A stretch of 64,000 nucleotides of DNA from Pomacea canaliculata. Lineage: Eukaryota; Mollusca; Gastropoda; Architaenioglossa; Ampullariidae. The number at the start of each line of letters is the position of its first letter. Position 1 is the first letter of the stretch. Positions 1 through 12,655 of the stretch are shown one piece after another. The notes beneath the pieces are model-generated. The model was not told where the DNA came from. It was given only the letters and a program-made list of their open reading frames with translations, and made no database searches. Both the position numbers and the translations under genes were made by a program. Location of the stretch: positions 6,479,872 to 6,543,871 of the forward strand of contig NC_037601.1 of NCBI RefSeq assembly GCF_003073045.1, in the 5' to 3' direction.

Positions 1-1371
1 ATCTTGGTATCAGCAGATCTTGTCACATGCAGTGACGTATACATGTGTGTGACGTTAGCAGTAAGTAATCCGAGAAGCGAAATGAATATCCTGCAGCAGT
101 ATGAACACGGATGTCGCCGTGAACGTTTACTTAAAAAAAAAAATTCTTTTCTACAACACTGCTCGCGTATGTGTGTGTCTGTGTGTGTGTGTGAGAGAGA
201 GACTGTGGGGGGTTGTGGAGTGCGAGCTAGCGTTCTAGAGTGAGTCAGGGGGAAGAGAGACAGAGAGGGGGGAGGAGAGGGAGGTGAATGTGAGAGGAGG
301 TCGACAAAGGCCAAGCGTCAGGCAGTGTTGATTTTAAATGTCACCATTAAATACCAATTGCCGGCCCAGTCAAGCTCCTCAGCTGTTGTGATAACAGTAT
401 TGCGGAATAGCAGCCTCTGCAGACGGTCCGCCGCTTGAAAGCATCCCCGCTCCCTAGGAACTAAACTTTTATCTCGATACAATATCAAGGCTGTGTCCGG
501 TATACTCCCCACCCTCAGTGTTCATTAATACCGTAAAAAAATATGACACCTGGATTGGGGGAGGAGTGGTAGTTATGTCGCTCAGCGGACAGATTAATTA
601 TCAAGCCAAGTTTATTTTTTTGCAAAATTCTTCATATCAGTGGGTCTGCTTGTGTTTACGTTTTAGGAGAATATAAACTTTTTGAAACTTCAGTAATGGA
701 GACTGTGGAACAAAGACTCGTTTTTAAAAGATGTTTATCATCTTTCGTCAACAGTGAAGTGGGTATGAGTTAAGAGAAACAGTTCTCTCCAGCCCACCAG
801 TCGCACATGGGGAGGAGTGGGTACCGGAGGCTGTGAAAGTGTTGTAAAAATGTTCGGCTGCTTAAAACCAAAAACGTCCGATAATGATGAGCAAAGAAAG
901 CAAACCAAAGGGACACCATTTTTTTGTCATCAACCTTCACCACACAACAGATGTTACTATCTCACACTGGGATATCATCTGTTTTATCGCCCGAGCGTGC
1001 ATATCTTCATCGAACTGTATAAAGTCTTTGGTATAGCTATTGACTGGGAGGCGGTTATAGCTATTACGCAAAGCAGGGTATATGCTATGACTTCATATCT
1101 TTGTATAAGGTCTTCAGTGTAGCTCTTGACCAGCATGACGTAACGACAAGGAAGAATAATTCTTCTTTTTGTTCCTAATCACCCCCAGTGGAGCATAGGA
1201 CCGGAACTGCACCAGAAGAATAGCTACGAAAACTATATTTAGCTAATGAAGAAAAGAAAAGAAAATCCGATGCGTACTTGTGCAATAAACAGGCTTACAG
1301 AGGTTACTCACGACCTCCTGGACGTAAATAAATAGCAGTCAACCATACACATACAGTATCTCTGTCCCGCA
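1..1371. other. Non-coding flank upstream of TLR-A
   Basis: No gene is supported here. There is a short GT run near 172-198 and purine-rich sequence near 240-300. A diverged direct repeat of about 34 bp occurs at about 1017-1050 and 1106-1139; both copies carry a TATAA.GTCTT core followed by TAGCT.TTGAC. A TATA-like AAATAAATAG lies near 1325, just before the presumed TLR-A 5' exon. The small open frames in this stretch have no protein-like character. Confidence 0.5.
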
Positions 1372-1768
1372 GTGACAGACCTCAGGATGTGTAGGGTGAC
1401 AAATGGCGACTGTAAACTATACTTGGTAACCGCTCCTTGTTCCTCACCATTGAAAGTGCTGCATCATCCGGGTAAACGGAACGCAAAACGAACTGTTGAA
1501 TACGTAGATTTTTTTTTATTTCATTGGCTGGGGAAGGTTGACCGGTTTCCATTGGTGGTCGCGGACAAGTGAACGTTGCTTGTTAACCGGCTTTTCGCTA
1601 GAGACAGCGTTCGCCGAGGACACACTGTCCCCCTCATCAGAAGTAGCATCAGTCATCGCCCTGTCAGTACACGACACACACCAGACAACTGTTCGCGCTG
1701 TTCAGGTCACACTTTCTGGAGATAGACAATTTGCTCACGGTAAGGACACGGTTCGCAAGCAAACGTAA
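1372..1768 (+). promoter_or_regulatory. Probable non-coding first exon of TLR-A
   Basis: This block is related, with gaps, to 12200-12655 upstream of the second TLR gene. Shared landmarks in the same order are a TATA-like box, GGGYGACAAATGGC, a CATCCGGG core, a CATTGG..GTCG segment, CACGACACAC and a CTGGAGA segment, followed by a GGTAAG donor near 1740. The order and spacing suggest a duplicated 5' UTR exon plus core promoter, spliced to the coding exon at 4568. This is inference; no transcript evidence is available. Confidence 0.5.
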
Positions 1769-4567
1769 GTCTGTGTGTGTGCGTGTTTATACATTGATGT
1801 ACGCACATAAATCAAATTTAATAGAAGAAAGTATACTCTAATTGAACCAGATACAACAGGTTGCTTGCCTGTTGGACTGAACAGCTAAAAAAAAAAAAAC
1901 AACCTCTTTTGTTGTCTGTTGTTTACGGAGCATGATTCGCATTGTTTGTTAGGCGGTGGCTTATGTTTGAGTAACGAGCTGTGTGCAAGAAAAAGTGCAA
2001 TTTCTCACGGTCAGGTATAACTCCGTGTTCTTTGTGTATCCTGTTACCTGGAAATAGGGAGACACAATGGCACCTTGTTCGTGTGGATTCTAGTCAGAGA
2101 CATTTTTGCACAATCCCAGACTTGGCCATTGACCTGCTTCAAATATTTGATCATAGACCTCTAACATGATTGTCTAGTATTGAGCTGCCAGAACAAACAG
2201 TAAGTGGTAAGGTAGTTCATAGGTGGAGAAATAGTGTCTATAGTTTCACATGCTCGAAAATAAAACGTAAAACCTTTGTAAAGAACGAAAAACACGTGAG
2301 AATTTTAAAGATAAATGTAAGTAAAAAAAAAAATAAATATATAAAATCTTATTAATACAATTTTATTAAAAAAATTCTTCTATGAAAATTATTCGTCTAA
2401 ACTAAAATTCATCTAAATTAAAAAAATAAATAATACAACGAAAAAAACTAAATGTGTAAATGTCCACATAACAGAGACAAAAAAGACTATTATGTTTAAA
2501 AAAAAAAACCAAGCTGCTTTGCCTTTAAAATAATATGCGCATTTAGCACCAAAAAAAAAAAAATTAAAATAAAAGAATAAAAAAATAAAAATAAAAAAAT
2601 AAAAAAAAAAGAAGAGAAGAAAAAAACAGGCCGATATGTTAATGTCACTGCAACTACACGACTATTAAATCCAGTTGTGAAGAGGTAATAATTTAGAGGC
2701 CGTGAACGTGCTTCACCCTGTGTAGGGCACGGCATGACAAAGGGGGAGCATCTCTCCTTCGGCCGTCCTTACCTCCCCTGATGAATCAGGTAACGTGGTG
2801 GGCAACGGATGTAGTTCGGTCTCGAGCCAGTGACTTGCTAAACGAACACTCGAGCGTGTCACGAACGTTAAATTAGTAACGTTACACAATAATGATATTA
2901 CTAATATCTATTAATACATAACGTTAAATTAGTAATGTGACTCGATAATGATCATACTAACATCTATTAATATAATTATTAGACTTTGTACAGTGCACTT
3001 CCCCATATGACTCAAAGCTTAATGAAGATTAATAATATTAAAAACGGACTGTCATTGACTCTTGTTCATGCAAACTGTTCGATCGTAGACTTATTTTACT
3101 TGATTCAGCAACGAAATCGGCTTGGCTGAGCTTTGTTCACACTCTAGTAGCAGCACTATGTTGGAGACATGCCACTCCCTCACACCATCAATCCATGAAC
3201 GTAGATCCCCTGGACAGCTTGCAGACGATTTTTTTCACTTAACTGCTAGAACGAGGCTCGGGACCTCAGAACTTCCGGTTAAGCCTACCATGGTTTAGCG
3301 AAGGACTTTAATGGCTATGTCAGCAAAGTCTGCTAGAGTAACATCAATAAAGAAACACACAAAAGGCGGTTGATACTGCTGCTGGTAGAATGTAACTGCA
3401 AGTATCAAATCGTTCGGTGTAAATTTTTTTCCGCTTCCGCGAGCAGGAATATCGACAGATCAAGACAAGTGGCTAGCGGCTCTCATTCATACTACAGGCC
3501 GCTAGATCAGACACAAGTTTCAATCTATTGACAGCCAAGATTTGTTCAAGGCACTTGGAAGAAGAATGCATTAAAAAAGGCACTGATCTTATTTACCTCT
3601 TGCTCTTCTTTATCCTGTTCATGTTATAGTTCGCGACTACAAGGCGACAATTTTCACAGAGCCAAGGATTTGCCCATTAAAAAAAAAAATTTAGTTATTA
3701 AAAATCGCGTCATTCATTAAATTACTTGAGAAGTGTATTGATTAAATATTCTTCATATTGTTTTTAAAAGCTCGCTGTAGATGAATAGGCGTAGAACAAC
3801 GAAATACCCGATTTTATATAAAAGCGAGAGACCGAGGTAAAGCATATATATGCGAACACTTCATGATTGTAGATCTAGAAGTTTAAATACGATTCATATA
3901 TTATTTATTATTTCATACGAAAGATTTCCGACTAGTGAAGCAAATACTTTTGTGTTCTAAATAGATACAAGTTTGGTTAAAAGTGCAAACAAGCAATACA
4001 GTTACGGTAATTATATTGTTGATATCAAACGTCTCATTAAATTCCATTTTCGCGCTGCTATTCCGGAAGTACGACCGGCCAGAGGCTCGCCGAGACTGAC
4101 CGCGGATCACTTCGCAAGAGGCCGACAGTGAGTCTCGGCGTACAGACATCAGTCCACCTATCTACGTCCATGATCAATCTGACATGCGGTCACGTGGGCA
4201 TCGAGTGACGTCATGTGTCAGAGAAAATGATCGCCTAGGAAACGGAGACGTCAGGTCATGACGCAGAATCTTTTGATGAATATTTATATCTACAACTGTC
4301 CCTCACACCTGTACTTCGTTTATCTGTTTTCCTCTCTGTCTCTTTTGCTTCCCTTTCTTTCACTCTTTCTCTCCACACATACAAACGCACGGTCGCATAT
4401 TTCTGTCATACCTCCTCTGATTTTTTTTTTACTATTTAGATTTTTTTACTTGTGTGTTTGTGGGCGTGTTATCTCCACCGACCTTGGTCCTTGTTCGCTG
4501 GTCCTCTTGGTAAAGTTCATGCAAGGTGATAAAAGTATCTAAATATTTTGCAGGTCCCTGAGGAAAA
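1769..4567. other. Presumed TLR-A 5' UTR intron, no gene seen
   Basis: No coding region is recognised. The stretch holds long A-rich tracts (about 2290-2625), a low-copy-looking block at about 2640-2850 that may be a repeat of unknown family, a two-copy tandem repeat at 2865-2974, and otherwise unique AT-rich sequence. A GTGACGTCA-like CRE half-palindrome occurs near 4205, upstream of the TLR-A coding start, but its role is unknown. Confidence 0.45.
2865..2974. repeat. Two-copy tandem repeat, 55-bp unit
   Basis: The unit starting AACGTTAAATTAGTAA at 2865 is repeated at 2920 with a few substitutions. Both copies share an AATAATGAT core and a CTATTAATA end. Only two units are visible. Confidence 0.8.
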
Positions 4568-7500
4568 ATGATGCTGTACTTGCTGGTCGTTGCCGCCATC
4601 ATCGTGGAGGCAAGAGAGGTGATGTCGGCGACGACAGACACTAACCTGCTGCCACCTGGGTGGGAGGCAATCTGCTCACCTGTACCACCTGCTGCCAGTG
4701 ACCTCAATGCCTCGTTTGAATGTCACGTGAATGAAACAGCTCCAGTCAAATGGCAGCTGGCTGATCTTAGGACATTGCTGGCTTCTTTCCCCGCTGGTAG
4801 TGTGAAGGTATGTATGTTGGTGGTGACGACGATGTGTGTCTGGGGATATTCACATCCACACACACACACTTTCTCTCTCTCTCTAGTCTACAGCCACAAT
4901 GAATCGTCGTTCACAGTGACCAACTTTCTGGCAATTCGATAAACATGAAAAGTTTAATACTGTTTTATCTTTATCATTCTCTCTGTCTTTCTGCTGTCTC
5001 CTTCATATCCTGAACCTGCCCATTTCATGTCCTCTGTTATAGTTCTCTATTTCTGACACCACGCTGCTCGAGAGATTATATAAAAACACCCCTAAATACA
5101 GATTTCCTAATCTGTTCAGTCTAATATTTCTGATTGCTAGTCTAGATGTCAGGCACCTTGGTATTATTAAAACTAAAATTACAGAAACCAATGAAAATAT
5201 CTCTTGGCATCGCTTCAGTTCTTTTAACCGTTTTTAATGGCAGGTATCTTTTAAAGTCACGTGTGAAAATGGCGGCAACATAAGTCTACCCTGGCCTATG
5301 AGGGCGCCTGGCCTCGTGGAAGTGAGGGTCAGGGACTGCATTTTGTTGGACAAATACGATGATTTCGGAACGTCCGCAGAAAAGCTTGGTGATTTTCTGC
5401 GCGTGATGGACCTGCGCAATAGCACCTGGCTGGTTGAATTAGAAGACTTGGGGATCTTAAGTCAGCTGGAGAACCTGACCAGCGACTATGACTGCGGCCA
5501 GGACAGTTCTATCGTGGAGTACATCTACAGGAATATTAGGGACATCACCATGTTAAACAATACCGTTTTGACAACATCGAGTGACACAACCGCAGATGCC
5601 GGTGTGGAGTTTAAAGATCTTTTGCAGACTATTGCTAACGTCGACTTAAGCTGCAAGTATGAAAAAATGGAAGTGTACGACCAAAGTGAGAACATAGCGT
5701 TTCCGCTTCACCACTTTGAGTTTTTAGTTTTTCGCGCGAAGTATCCGAGTCTTCGCATTATGAACTACAGCTACATTGGCTTAAAGGCAGTTCCTCAGCA
5801 ACTGAAGGAATGGGCGAGATATTTCCCCAAGCTAGAGCTGATCGACTTGTCGCATAACCGAATTAACGACCTCACCTTCGAATTCCCCTACGCGGCGGAC
5901 GTGAACATGACCCTGCGTCTTCATTACAACAACGTCAGTAAAATCTCTGTGGACATTCTCAAGAACTGGGCGACCATGCCCAAACTTTTTGTGGATATTC
6001 GTCAGAATCCCATAGACTGTGGCTGTGACCTTGGCAACCTTCTAGCACAGTTTAAGAACGAAACCGCGTGGAAAGGACCTGCTATGAACTATTACCGTTC
6101 CTACGTTCCTGACCTCACGTGCTTCACACCTCATGGGCTGAAGGGTCGAAGTATTGGTTCTCTGTCGCCAGAAGAACTGTACTGTCCAGTGTCACAGGCT
6201 GACCTTCGCCCTGCCATGGCCGCTCTAGTGATCGTTGCTGTTGTGCTGTTGGTGCTGCTGGTGCTTGCTGTGCGCTACCGTCGCGAGGTTCGCATCCTCG
6301 TCTTCACGCGCGCCCACGTGTTGCTGCCGTGCGGCCTTCCGCTGGCGAACGTGGACGTCGGTCTGGCGGGTGGCAAAACCTACGACGCCTTCGTGGCCTA
6401 CGCACACGACGACAGCGAGTGGGTGCTGAGGGAGCTGTGTCACAGGCTGGAGAACTCCGTCACGCGAGGCAGACCAGCGTGCAAACTGTGCATCCACCAA
6501 CGGGACTTCGTGGTGGGCAAAACCATCATCGACAACATCATCGACAGCATCGCCGCTAGCAGGCACACCATCGTCGTCGTGTCACCTAGCTTCGTCAAGT
6601 AAGTCACGACCCTTAATCTTTATTTAGTTATTTTTCTTCTTCTTCTTCTTCTTTTTTTTTTTTTTTGTTTTTTTTTTTTTTTTTTTTGGAGGGGTTGGGG
6701 ATGTTGATGGTAGGATAGAGTTTTTTTTCGAACTATTCTGTTTTTTTTTCAGTAGGTAGACGGTTTTAAATAAATTTCTATCACCTGATGTGACGTTTCC
6801 AGTAAAGAAAATATGTTTTTTGCTGAGTACATGCATCTTTTATTAACTTACGCATGCGCGCGCGCGCACACACACACACACACAATTTCTTACACGTGGT
6901 AAGATCATATTTTTTTCGACCAGTAAAGAGAAACAATGAAACAATCGGTTGTGACAGTAATTTGTGGGGCAATAGCTGGAAAACATACCTATTACTGATA
7001 ATGTCAAGGACAGGAGTGGTTCATTAACAGCTTAATAATGCACTTATTACTGGCCTGTCTGGGAGCTCAGAAACTTTTTTTTGCGATTTCAGCATGCTAT
7101 TTTGCGCAAATATTTGTTATCGACATTTTTTTTCAAGGAATGATGGCAAATGTTTTGTGATTGGTTTTTAAGTGGTTTGATCAAAGTGCTTTTACAGGAG
7201 TATCACGACCATCTGTCCGACACAAATGGTAGGCCGATATAATGCGGGGCTGCTTATAGCGGATGTATATTTATATGTATATTTATATGTATATTATCAA
7301 CATATTGTTTCAGGAGCTCCTGGGCCATGGAGGAGCTTCAGCAGGCTTTACGCCAGAGTCTGGAAGAACGCAGGCGCCATCTGGTGATAGTCATGCTGAA
7401 AGAAGTGGAACAGACGAACATGCCACCAGTTCTGAAGAGATGCTGTAAAACCTTCACTTACCTAGAAGCTAGCGACTCACTCTTCTGGGACAGGTAGGCC

Positions 7501-8244
7501 AAGGGTCGTTATACAAAGGATATTCGTTTTCTGATTAAATCTCGTTGCAGTTTCTGACTCAGTAATTTGAAAATAAATTCTTGGTAATTTTTCTCCTGTT
7601 TCTTTTATCAGCTCGATAATGATCAGTGGCAGGTGCACATCAACGCCCCTAGCCTCTAGTTCTATTGATACTTCCTAGCATCTAGTGATATTTATCCGGT
7701 ACCAGAACTTCTCTTGAATAGTTCCAGAATAACATGACATCTCAGATTCTTTTAGCTTTTCTCCTCTTATCCGCACATGTAATGATTGCAGATGAATTTT
7801 AGTACAAAATCGCTAGGTTTGTGTGTGGAAATTCTGATATTTCGCAGTATTTACTGAACTGAAGTAGATTTTTTTAAATATGGATCAGCAGTTTCTTTCT
7901 TTTTTAAAACTGGTATATTACTTTTTTTTTCTTTTTGTGACAGGCTCCAGTTTTCGCTCCATGTCACAGAAAAGAAGAGAGTTAAGCTGGATGAAAAAGA
8001 TGCTAACGATTATGAAGACCAACAGAAGACTGATGACGCTATTACAGATGGTGTTTTCCACAACTCTGATAATAAGTCCATCGATGACCACCTGACAAAG
8101 AATCTGTTTTTAGAAACAATGCGCACCATCTCAGTGGATAGTGCCATCTCACTCGGCTCGGCAGCAAGCGACGACCGACAACTCGTGACACCTCCGGCTA
8201 GTTCAAGATTTATCGTTCCTACTTTCAGCTTCAATCGCCATTGA
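4568..8244 (+). CDS. Toll-like receptor TLR-A, short ectodomain
   Basis: Four exons: 4568-4807, 5244-6598, 7314-7493 and 7944-8244, giving 691 aa. Residues 1 to about 21 are a signal peptide (MMLYLLVVAAIIVEA). A Cys-containing, N-glycosylation-rich ectodomain follows, with only a few recognisable leucine-rich repeats at about 245-330 (LELIDLSHNRINDLTF). An LRRCT cysteine cap lies at about 335-395 (first Cys339), and a transmembrane helix at about 405-424. The cytoplasmic TIR domain covers about 457-600: box 1 YDAFVAYAHDD at 460, box 2 RDFVVG at 500-505, box 3 FW at 589-590. Box 2 has Val where RDxxPG-type receptors have Pro. The last exon encodes an acidic tail of about 100 residues. All four junctions match TLR-B in phase. 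By family it should sense ligands outside the cell or in endosomes and signal through TIR adaptors. The ligand cannot be predicted. Confidence 0.93.
6640..6885. repeat. Poly-T tract and CG/CA run in TLR-A intron 2
   Basis: A T-rich run with TTC units occupies about 6640-6687. A GC-alternating then CA-alternating run (CGCGCGCG followed by CACACA) lies at about 6852-6883. Both are in the intron between TIR exons 2 and 3. The alternating purine-pyrimidine run could adopt Z-DNA. Confidence 0.75.
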
Positions 8245-11200
8245 GGATTGTTTTATATCTCAAAATCAGAAGATACTCACGTCAGAATGTGTTCATTGGT
8301 GTTGTGTTTTATATTAAAACTATCAAACTGACATTGTTTACATTTTGGAACACTACACCCCATTTGAATGAGGTGTGATACTATACAAACTACTCAAGCC
8401 AGTTCCAAATGATTGACAAATTATATAGTATCATAAAAATACAGGACAATAAAATAGACTACGATATATTTCGACAGTAGTTTAAAGGGTAGAGAAAAGT
8501 TTAAAGGGAATGGCAACTTGTCAGATTTAAGTGCCTCGCTATCATCATTATGTGACATGATTGTGAAATGGTGGGCTAGCAATCTTTCCTGGAATAGCTT
8601 TATATATTTGCTTACTTGGCGTAAAACACCAATTTTCATTACCTTCTTGTGATGAGATCCCAGTGAGCAATATTTACTGGAAGTAAAAAAGGAGTAATTC
8701 TGTTGGTGGTGCTAAGTCATGATGATTTTACATTTTAACTGTCTACGTGCTGTTCCCGTTGAAAGTGTGTGTTTGTTGTTTCGTCTATCTGAACTCCAAC
8801 ATTTTGATGCCTCTTCTATTAAATTCTACGAGTCCCCTATCCTCCTTCTCCGCCACTTAAAGACGCAAAATTATCAATTATATTTACAGTGAGCCATGTT
8901 TATTTTTTATACGTGAACTGTCAAAAAATCCTGTACTGACATAATTTATGTCAAAAAAGTAACTTTTGAAGGAAACCAGTTATCGACTCTGTAAATTTAA
9001 TTAACTTTGGACCACCAACAATCCACTGATCAAGTTTCCGTTGATCTGTTAACGGCCAGCGAGAATTTAATGGTCAGAGAGCTGCAGTTTGAAATCTTGA
9101 CAGGTGGCACTCGATGATTGCCGCAGTTTTGTCAAGTTTAGCGAAGGTATGATAGTGTTAATGTGTGTGTGAGTTTGTTTGTTGTGATGTTTCTTTGCAA
9201 TAAAATAACCAATTGCACAAACAAGTCCGTTATAACTGGCGAACTGACTTTCAGCAATAAATAATCTAGTAGCTATGTGTACAAATGCTGTTTTTTTCAA
9301 ATTCATATTTTCTCCTTGTATCTCAGCTGTTCACAGTAATGCATTCTGGCCGAGTTATATCGATGCTCCAGGAACACTGCTAGCACCACTTATTTTGTTG
9401 TTTTATTGCTTGCTCACACTCTTTTGTTATGTATGATGTATCATGAGCCTATGGCCACCTATGCACACTCAAATGTTAAAGTAGGATGCGATAGACTAGT
9501 CCTTGCATGTAAGCTGTATCTTCATTGTAACTGTAATGACAGTTGGACCACCAACAGCTGGTCAAGTCTCCACCTCTGGCAAGCGAGAATAGGGAGAACG
9601 GTGTAGATGTAAACATTGACCTCCTTTACCTACGTTGTTAATTTTATAGGCTGTAGACTTGACTATGTCAACACTATAGTGGCCATATAAGGTCATGAAC
9701 TTTGCCCCTGTAATTCTGAACAAGGAAGGGGGAGACGTTGGACAAAAGAAGGAAAAGGAACAGTTTAGTTTCTCGACTAGAGAGAAAATTTTACTGTTCC
9801 GAGCTGCGTGGTGACGAGCGGATCGAGGTCCGTCTAGTAGAAGACATAAAGATTATTGTTTTAATTCGGTTGTACTAAAGTTCTTGTATGTTCGGTTGTG
9901 ATGAGTGATCGTCCTTATCAGTTTTTGTCAGTACTAGACTGTAGATAGGACTAGGACTGAACTATGCTGTACCAAAGAAATATACATTTGTTATTTGTAC
10001 TGTTGTGGAATATTGGAATATATGGAATATATGTGAACTTTGAATTGCAAACTTTGATATTCTGAAACAAAATACATGCGTGCTGCCTCAGCAGAAACAA
10101 CCTCACAGCCTCGACATCTCCACAATTTAAAAAGATAAGTTAGGTGTTGTTTGTTGCATGTATGCATCAATACGATTGTGTTTTTTATTTTAATTATATT
10201 TCTTTGTTCTTTACTGCGGAGTTCTATTGCATGTGTGGCTGCGAAAGGAACGATAGTGTCACCGTGTGTGTTGTAACGGTTCTTTGCAATAACATAATCC
10301 ACTGCGTCAACAGATCCGTTACAACTGTTAGTTACAAACACAAATCAGCTAATACAATCCAGTACCCTAGATAAGCGGCACAAACTAGTAGAACCTTCTG
10401 TCCTTGTCAGTGGTCACTACATTACCTGGCGGCGCACCAATCCCGGTATCTCTACAGTATGTTGCATAATGCTCCACATTGTCACGATAGCTCTAAAGAC
10501 ATGCATAATTTTATTTCGTATGTTTTTATTTACCTCAATACCCTAAGGATATAAAATTTAGTTTTTCAACTGAAACAAGGATCATCCAAAATCGAGTGAA
10601 ACGACGATCCCTTATACAGCACAGTACATCAGAGCAGGGGAGATAATCAAATTATCATTAAATCATCTACTGCGATAACTTCCCTTTATTTATTTTCTTC
10701 TTTCGGTAAAATTTATCTTTCAAACCTCAAACAACATGTGTTGTGATGTTTGTAGACGTGCATCTCTGAATAAGGGCATTCACAAAGATTTGGGGAAATT
10801 GTGTCTTGTTTTAAAATTGTATTTGGTGAAACGATTTCCAATTGTCGGTTAAGTGGGACGTTAGCTTCATAATCAAATAGCAGTTGACATTCTGTAACGC
10901 CAGAGAACAGCTTGAACTGCATTTCTGTTTAATTTCGAGGGCAAAAATAAGTAATTTGCAGAAACAAATATTTAAAAAAAACAAGAAAAGAGAAGTGATG
11001 AAGGTGCTTCTGTTCATGTCGAGGCTCTCTCGACCTCCTGAAGTATTGAGAGAGGCACAAAGTCAGAAAGACAGAGCAAGATGGCAAAGACAGAGAGCAA
11101 GATGGCTGGAAGAGAAAAAGAGACATTTCAGAGAGAAACTTTAGCCCTAGAAAACGTGAAGTTAGGAAAAGATTGCGAAAATCAAAGATTAAAATTAGAG

Positions 11201-12199
11201 ATAACATTTAAACTGCATGTGGACATGACATGTCTTTCCATCATAGACCAGCCGACAACACTAACTGTATTTAAGGACATTGACAATCTCTAATTTTTTT
11301 CTTCGGTTTGAAGCGCACGCACAAGAATGTGAAGAAGAGATCTATGGCCTTTTATTTTACTGACAGGCTCACAGGCGTGCCTTTAAAAGTGTAGCATGTT
11401 CATTGTGTGCAAAGCTTGTGGAGTACGACAAGCTAAAAAGAGAACAAATCTTTAAAAAGAGTAGTGGGCAGCAAAATTATTTTCTAATGACTGGGCAGAG
11501 CTCGGTGAAATATACTGTTCTCTCAAGTCTGAATGAATACACTCCTCGTGTTCAGTTCTCGAGATACACACTTAAAATATCAGCAAACTCAGGTCATTGT
11601 CAACACCATCGCCGTCAGGATTGTACATGAATTCTTTTACATTATAAAGCATTAAACCCATGAGACGGTGAGCTACATACTTAGTCGTATCTGTATACAA
11701 ACGTGATGTCTTGATCTTGACCTTTTCCATGGTGATATTTGTAGTGGTGTATCTCGAGAACCGATGGTGTATCTCGAGAACCTGATTTGGGACATTTGAT
11801 CCTTAGCTTATAACAGGGAATTCTTTTCAAACAATGAGCAAAAAAAAAAAATAAAAATAAATAAATAATAATAAAAAAAAATAAATAAAAAATAAAATAA
11901 AATAAAATTAAAAAAAAACAAACAAACTTCTATGGTCTATGTTTTTCCTTCTCAGCTCCGTATCTCGTTCTCTTCGTGTCTGTTATCTAGAATGTCGCGA
12001 TAACTAGAAAATGACATAAACATAAATAACGCATTTTGTCAACTCTATCAAGCGTAAAGGTTTTGATAGGTGGAAGTTTTTGAATGTCACGATTCTCATT
12101 TGGGTTTTAGAGAAAGGTGAAAACCCTAATTGAGACATTCCGTGACGTCACAAGTCAGTGATCGCTGGTTGGCCAATGCCGTCTTCCGCTCTCATGACA
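8245..12199. other. Intergenic region between TLR genes, diverged repeats
   Basis: The first part is the TLR-A 3' UTR. No further gene is supported. Diverged duplicate segments are visible: GGACCACCAACA..TCAAGT..CCAGCGAGAA at 9010-9065 recurs at about 9543-9590, and the GATAGTGT..TTCTTTGCAATAA..TCCGTTA.AACTG block at 9150-9235 recurs at about 10248-10327. A 20-bp unit containing GGTGTATCTCGAGAACC is tandemly doubled at about 11745-11785. An A-rich tract lies at 11838-11925. The purine-rich open frames at 10884-11293 look like low-complexity sequence, not genes. Confidence 0.5.
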
Positions 12200-12655
12200 G
12201 ACTACTCCACTGGATAAATAGAGGCCTGAATACCACCACAGACACCAGTGGGCAGAAGAAATGTTGGGTTCACGTGGTATAAAAAAATGGATTAGGAATT
12301 CTAGGGCGACAAATGGCAACTGTAAACAAGGATTGTTAATCATTCCCAACCGGTGACAGTTATCTGTAGCTTCATCCGGGATGTCGACGTAGTCGGGCGA
12401 ATGTAAAAGTTACTTTGACTGGTGAAGGAAGAAGGTTCACACAATTTCATTGGAGGTCGTAAGAAAAAGGAGAGCGGCTTGTCAACAGACCATTTCGTTA
12501 TTGACTGCTTGTACTGAGACGTTCCCCCGCACAGGGGGGATAAGAGGCAACGTGCGACCACTGCGTCACCAGTTCACGACACACAGACAGCGGCGGTAGG
12601 CACAACTCAAGTCTCACCCTCTGGAGACTAGGAACTTTATTTTGGTAAGAATAAG
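12200..12655 (+). promoter_or_regulatory. Probable promoter and first exon of TLR-B
   Basis: A CCAAT box (GGCCAATG near 12171) and a TATA-like GATAAATAGAGG near 12214 precede a block related to 1372-1768. It carries the same landmarks: GGGCGACAAATGGCAACTGTAAAC, CATCCGGG, CATTGGAGGTCG, CACGACACACAG, then CTGGAGACTAGGAAC and a GGTAAG donor at about 12642. It probably is the TLR-B 5' UTR exon, spliced to 13609. The assignment rests on paralogy with the upstream copy and the donor signal. Confidence 0.5.

Noticed and set aside
6225-6566. Antisense and alternative frames over the TIR exons of both TLR genes
   Set aside because: They mirror the GC-rich TIR coding sequence and recur at the equivalent place in the paralogue simply because the DNA is near identical.
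10884-11293. Arg/Lys-rich overlapping frames on both strands
   Set aside because: Low-complexity purine-rich DNA (AGAGAGCAAGATGG repeats) explains the composition. Nothing resembles a known protein.
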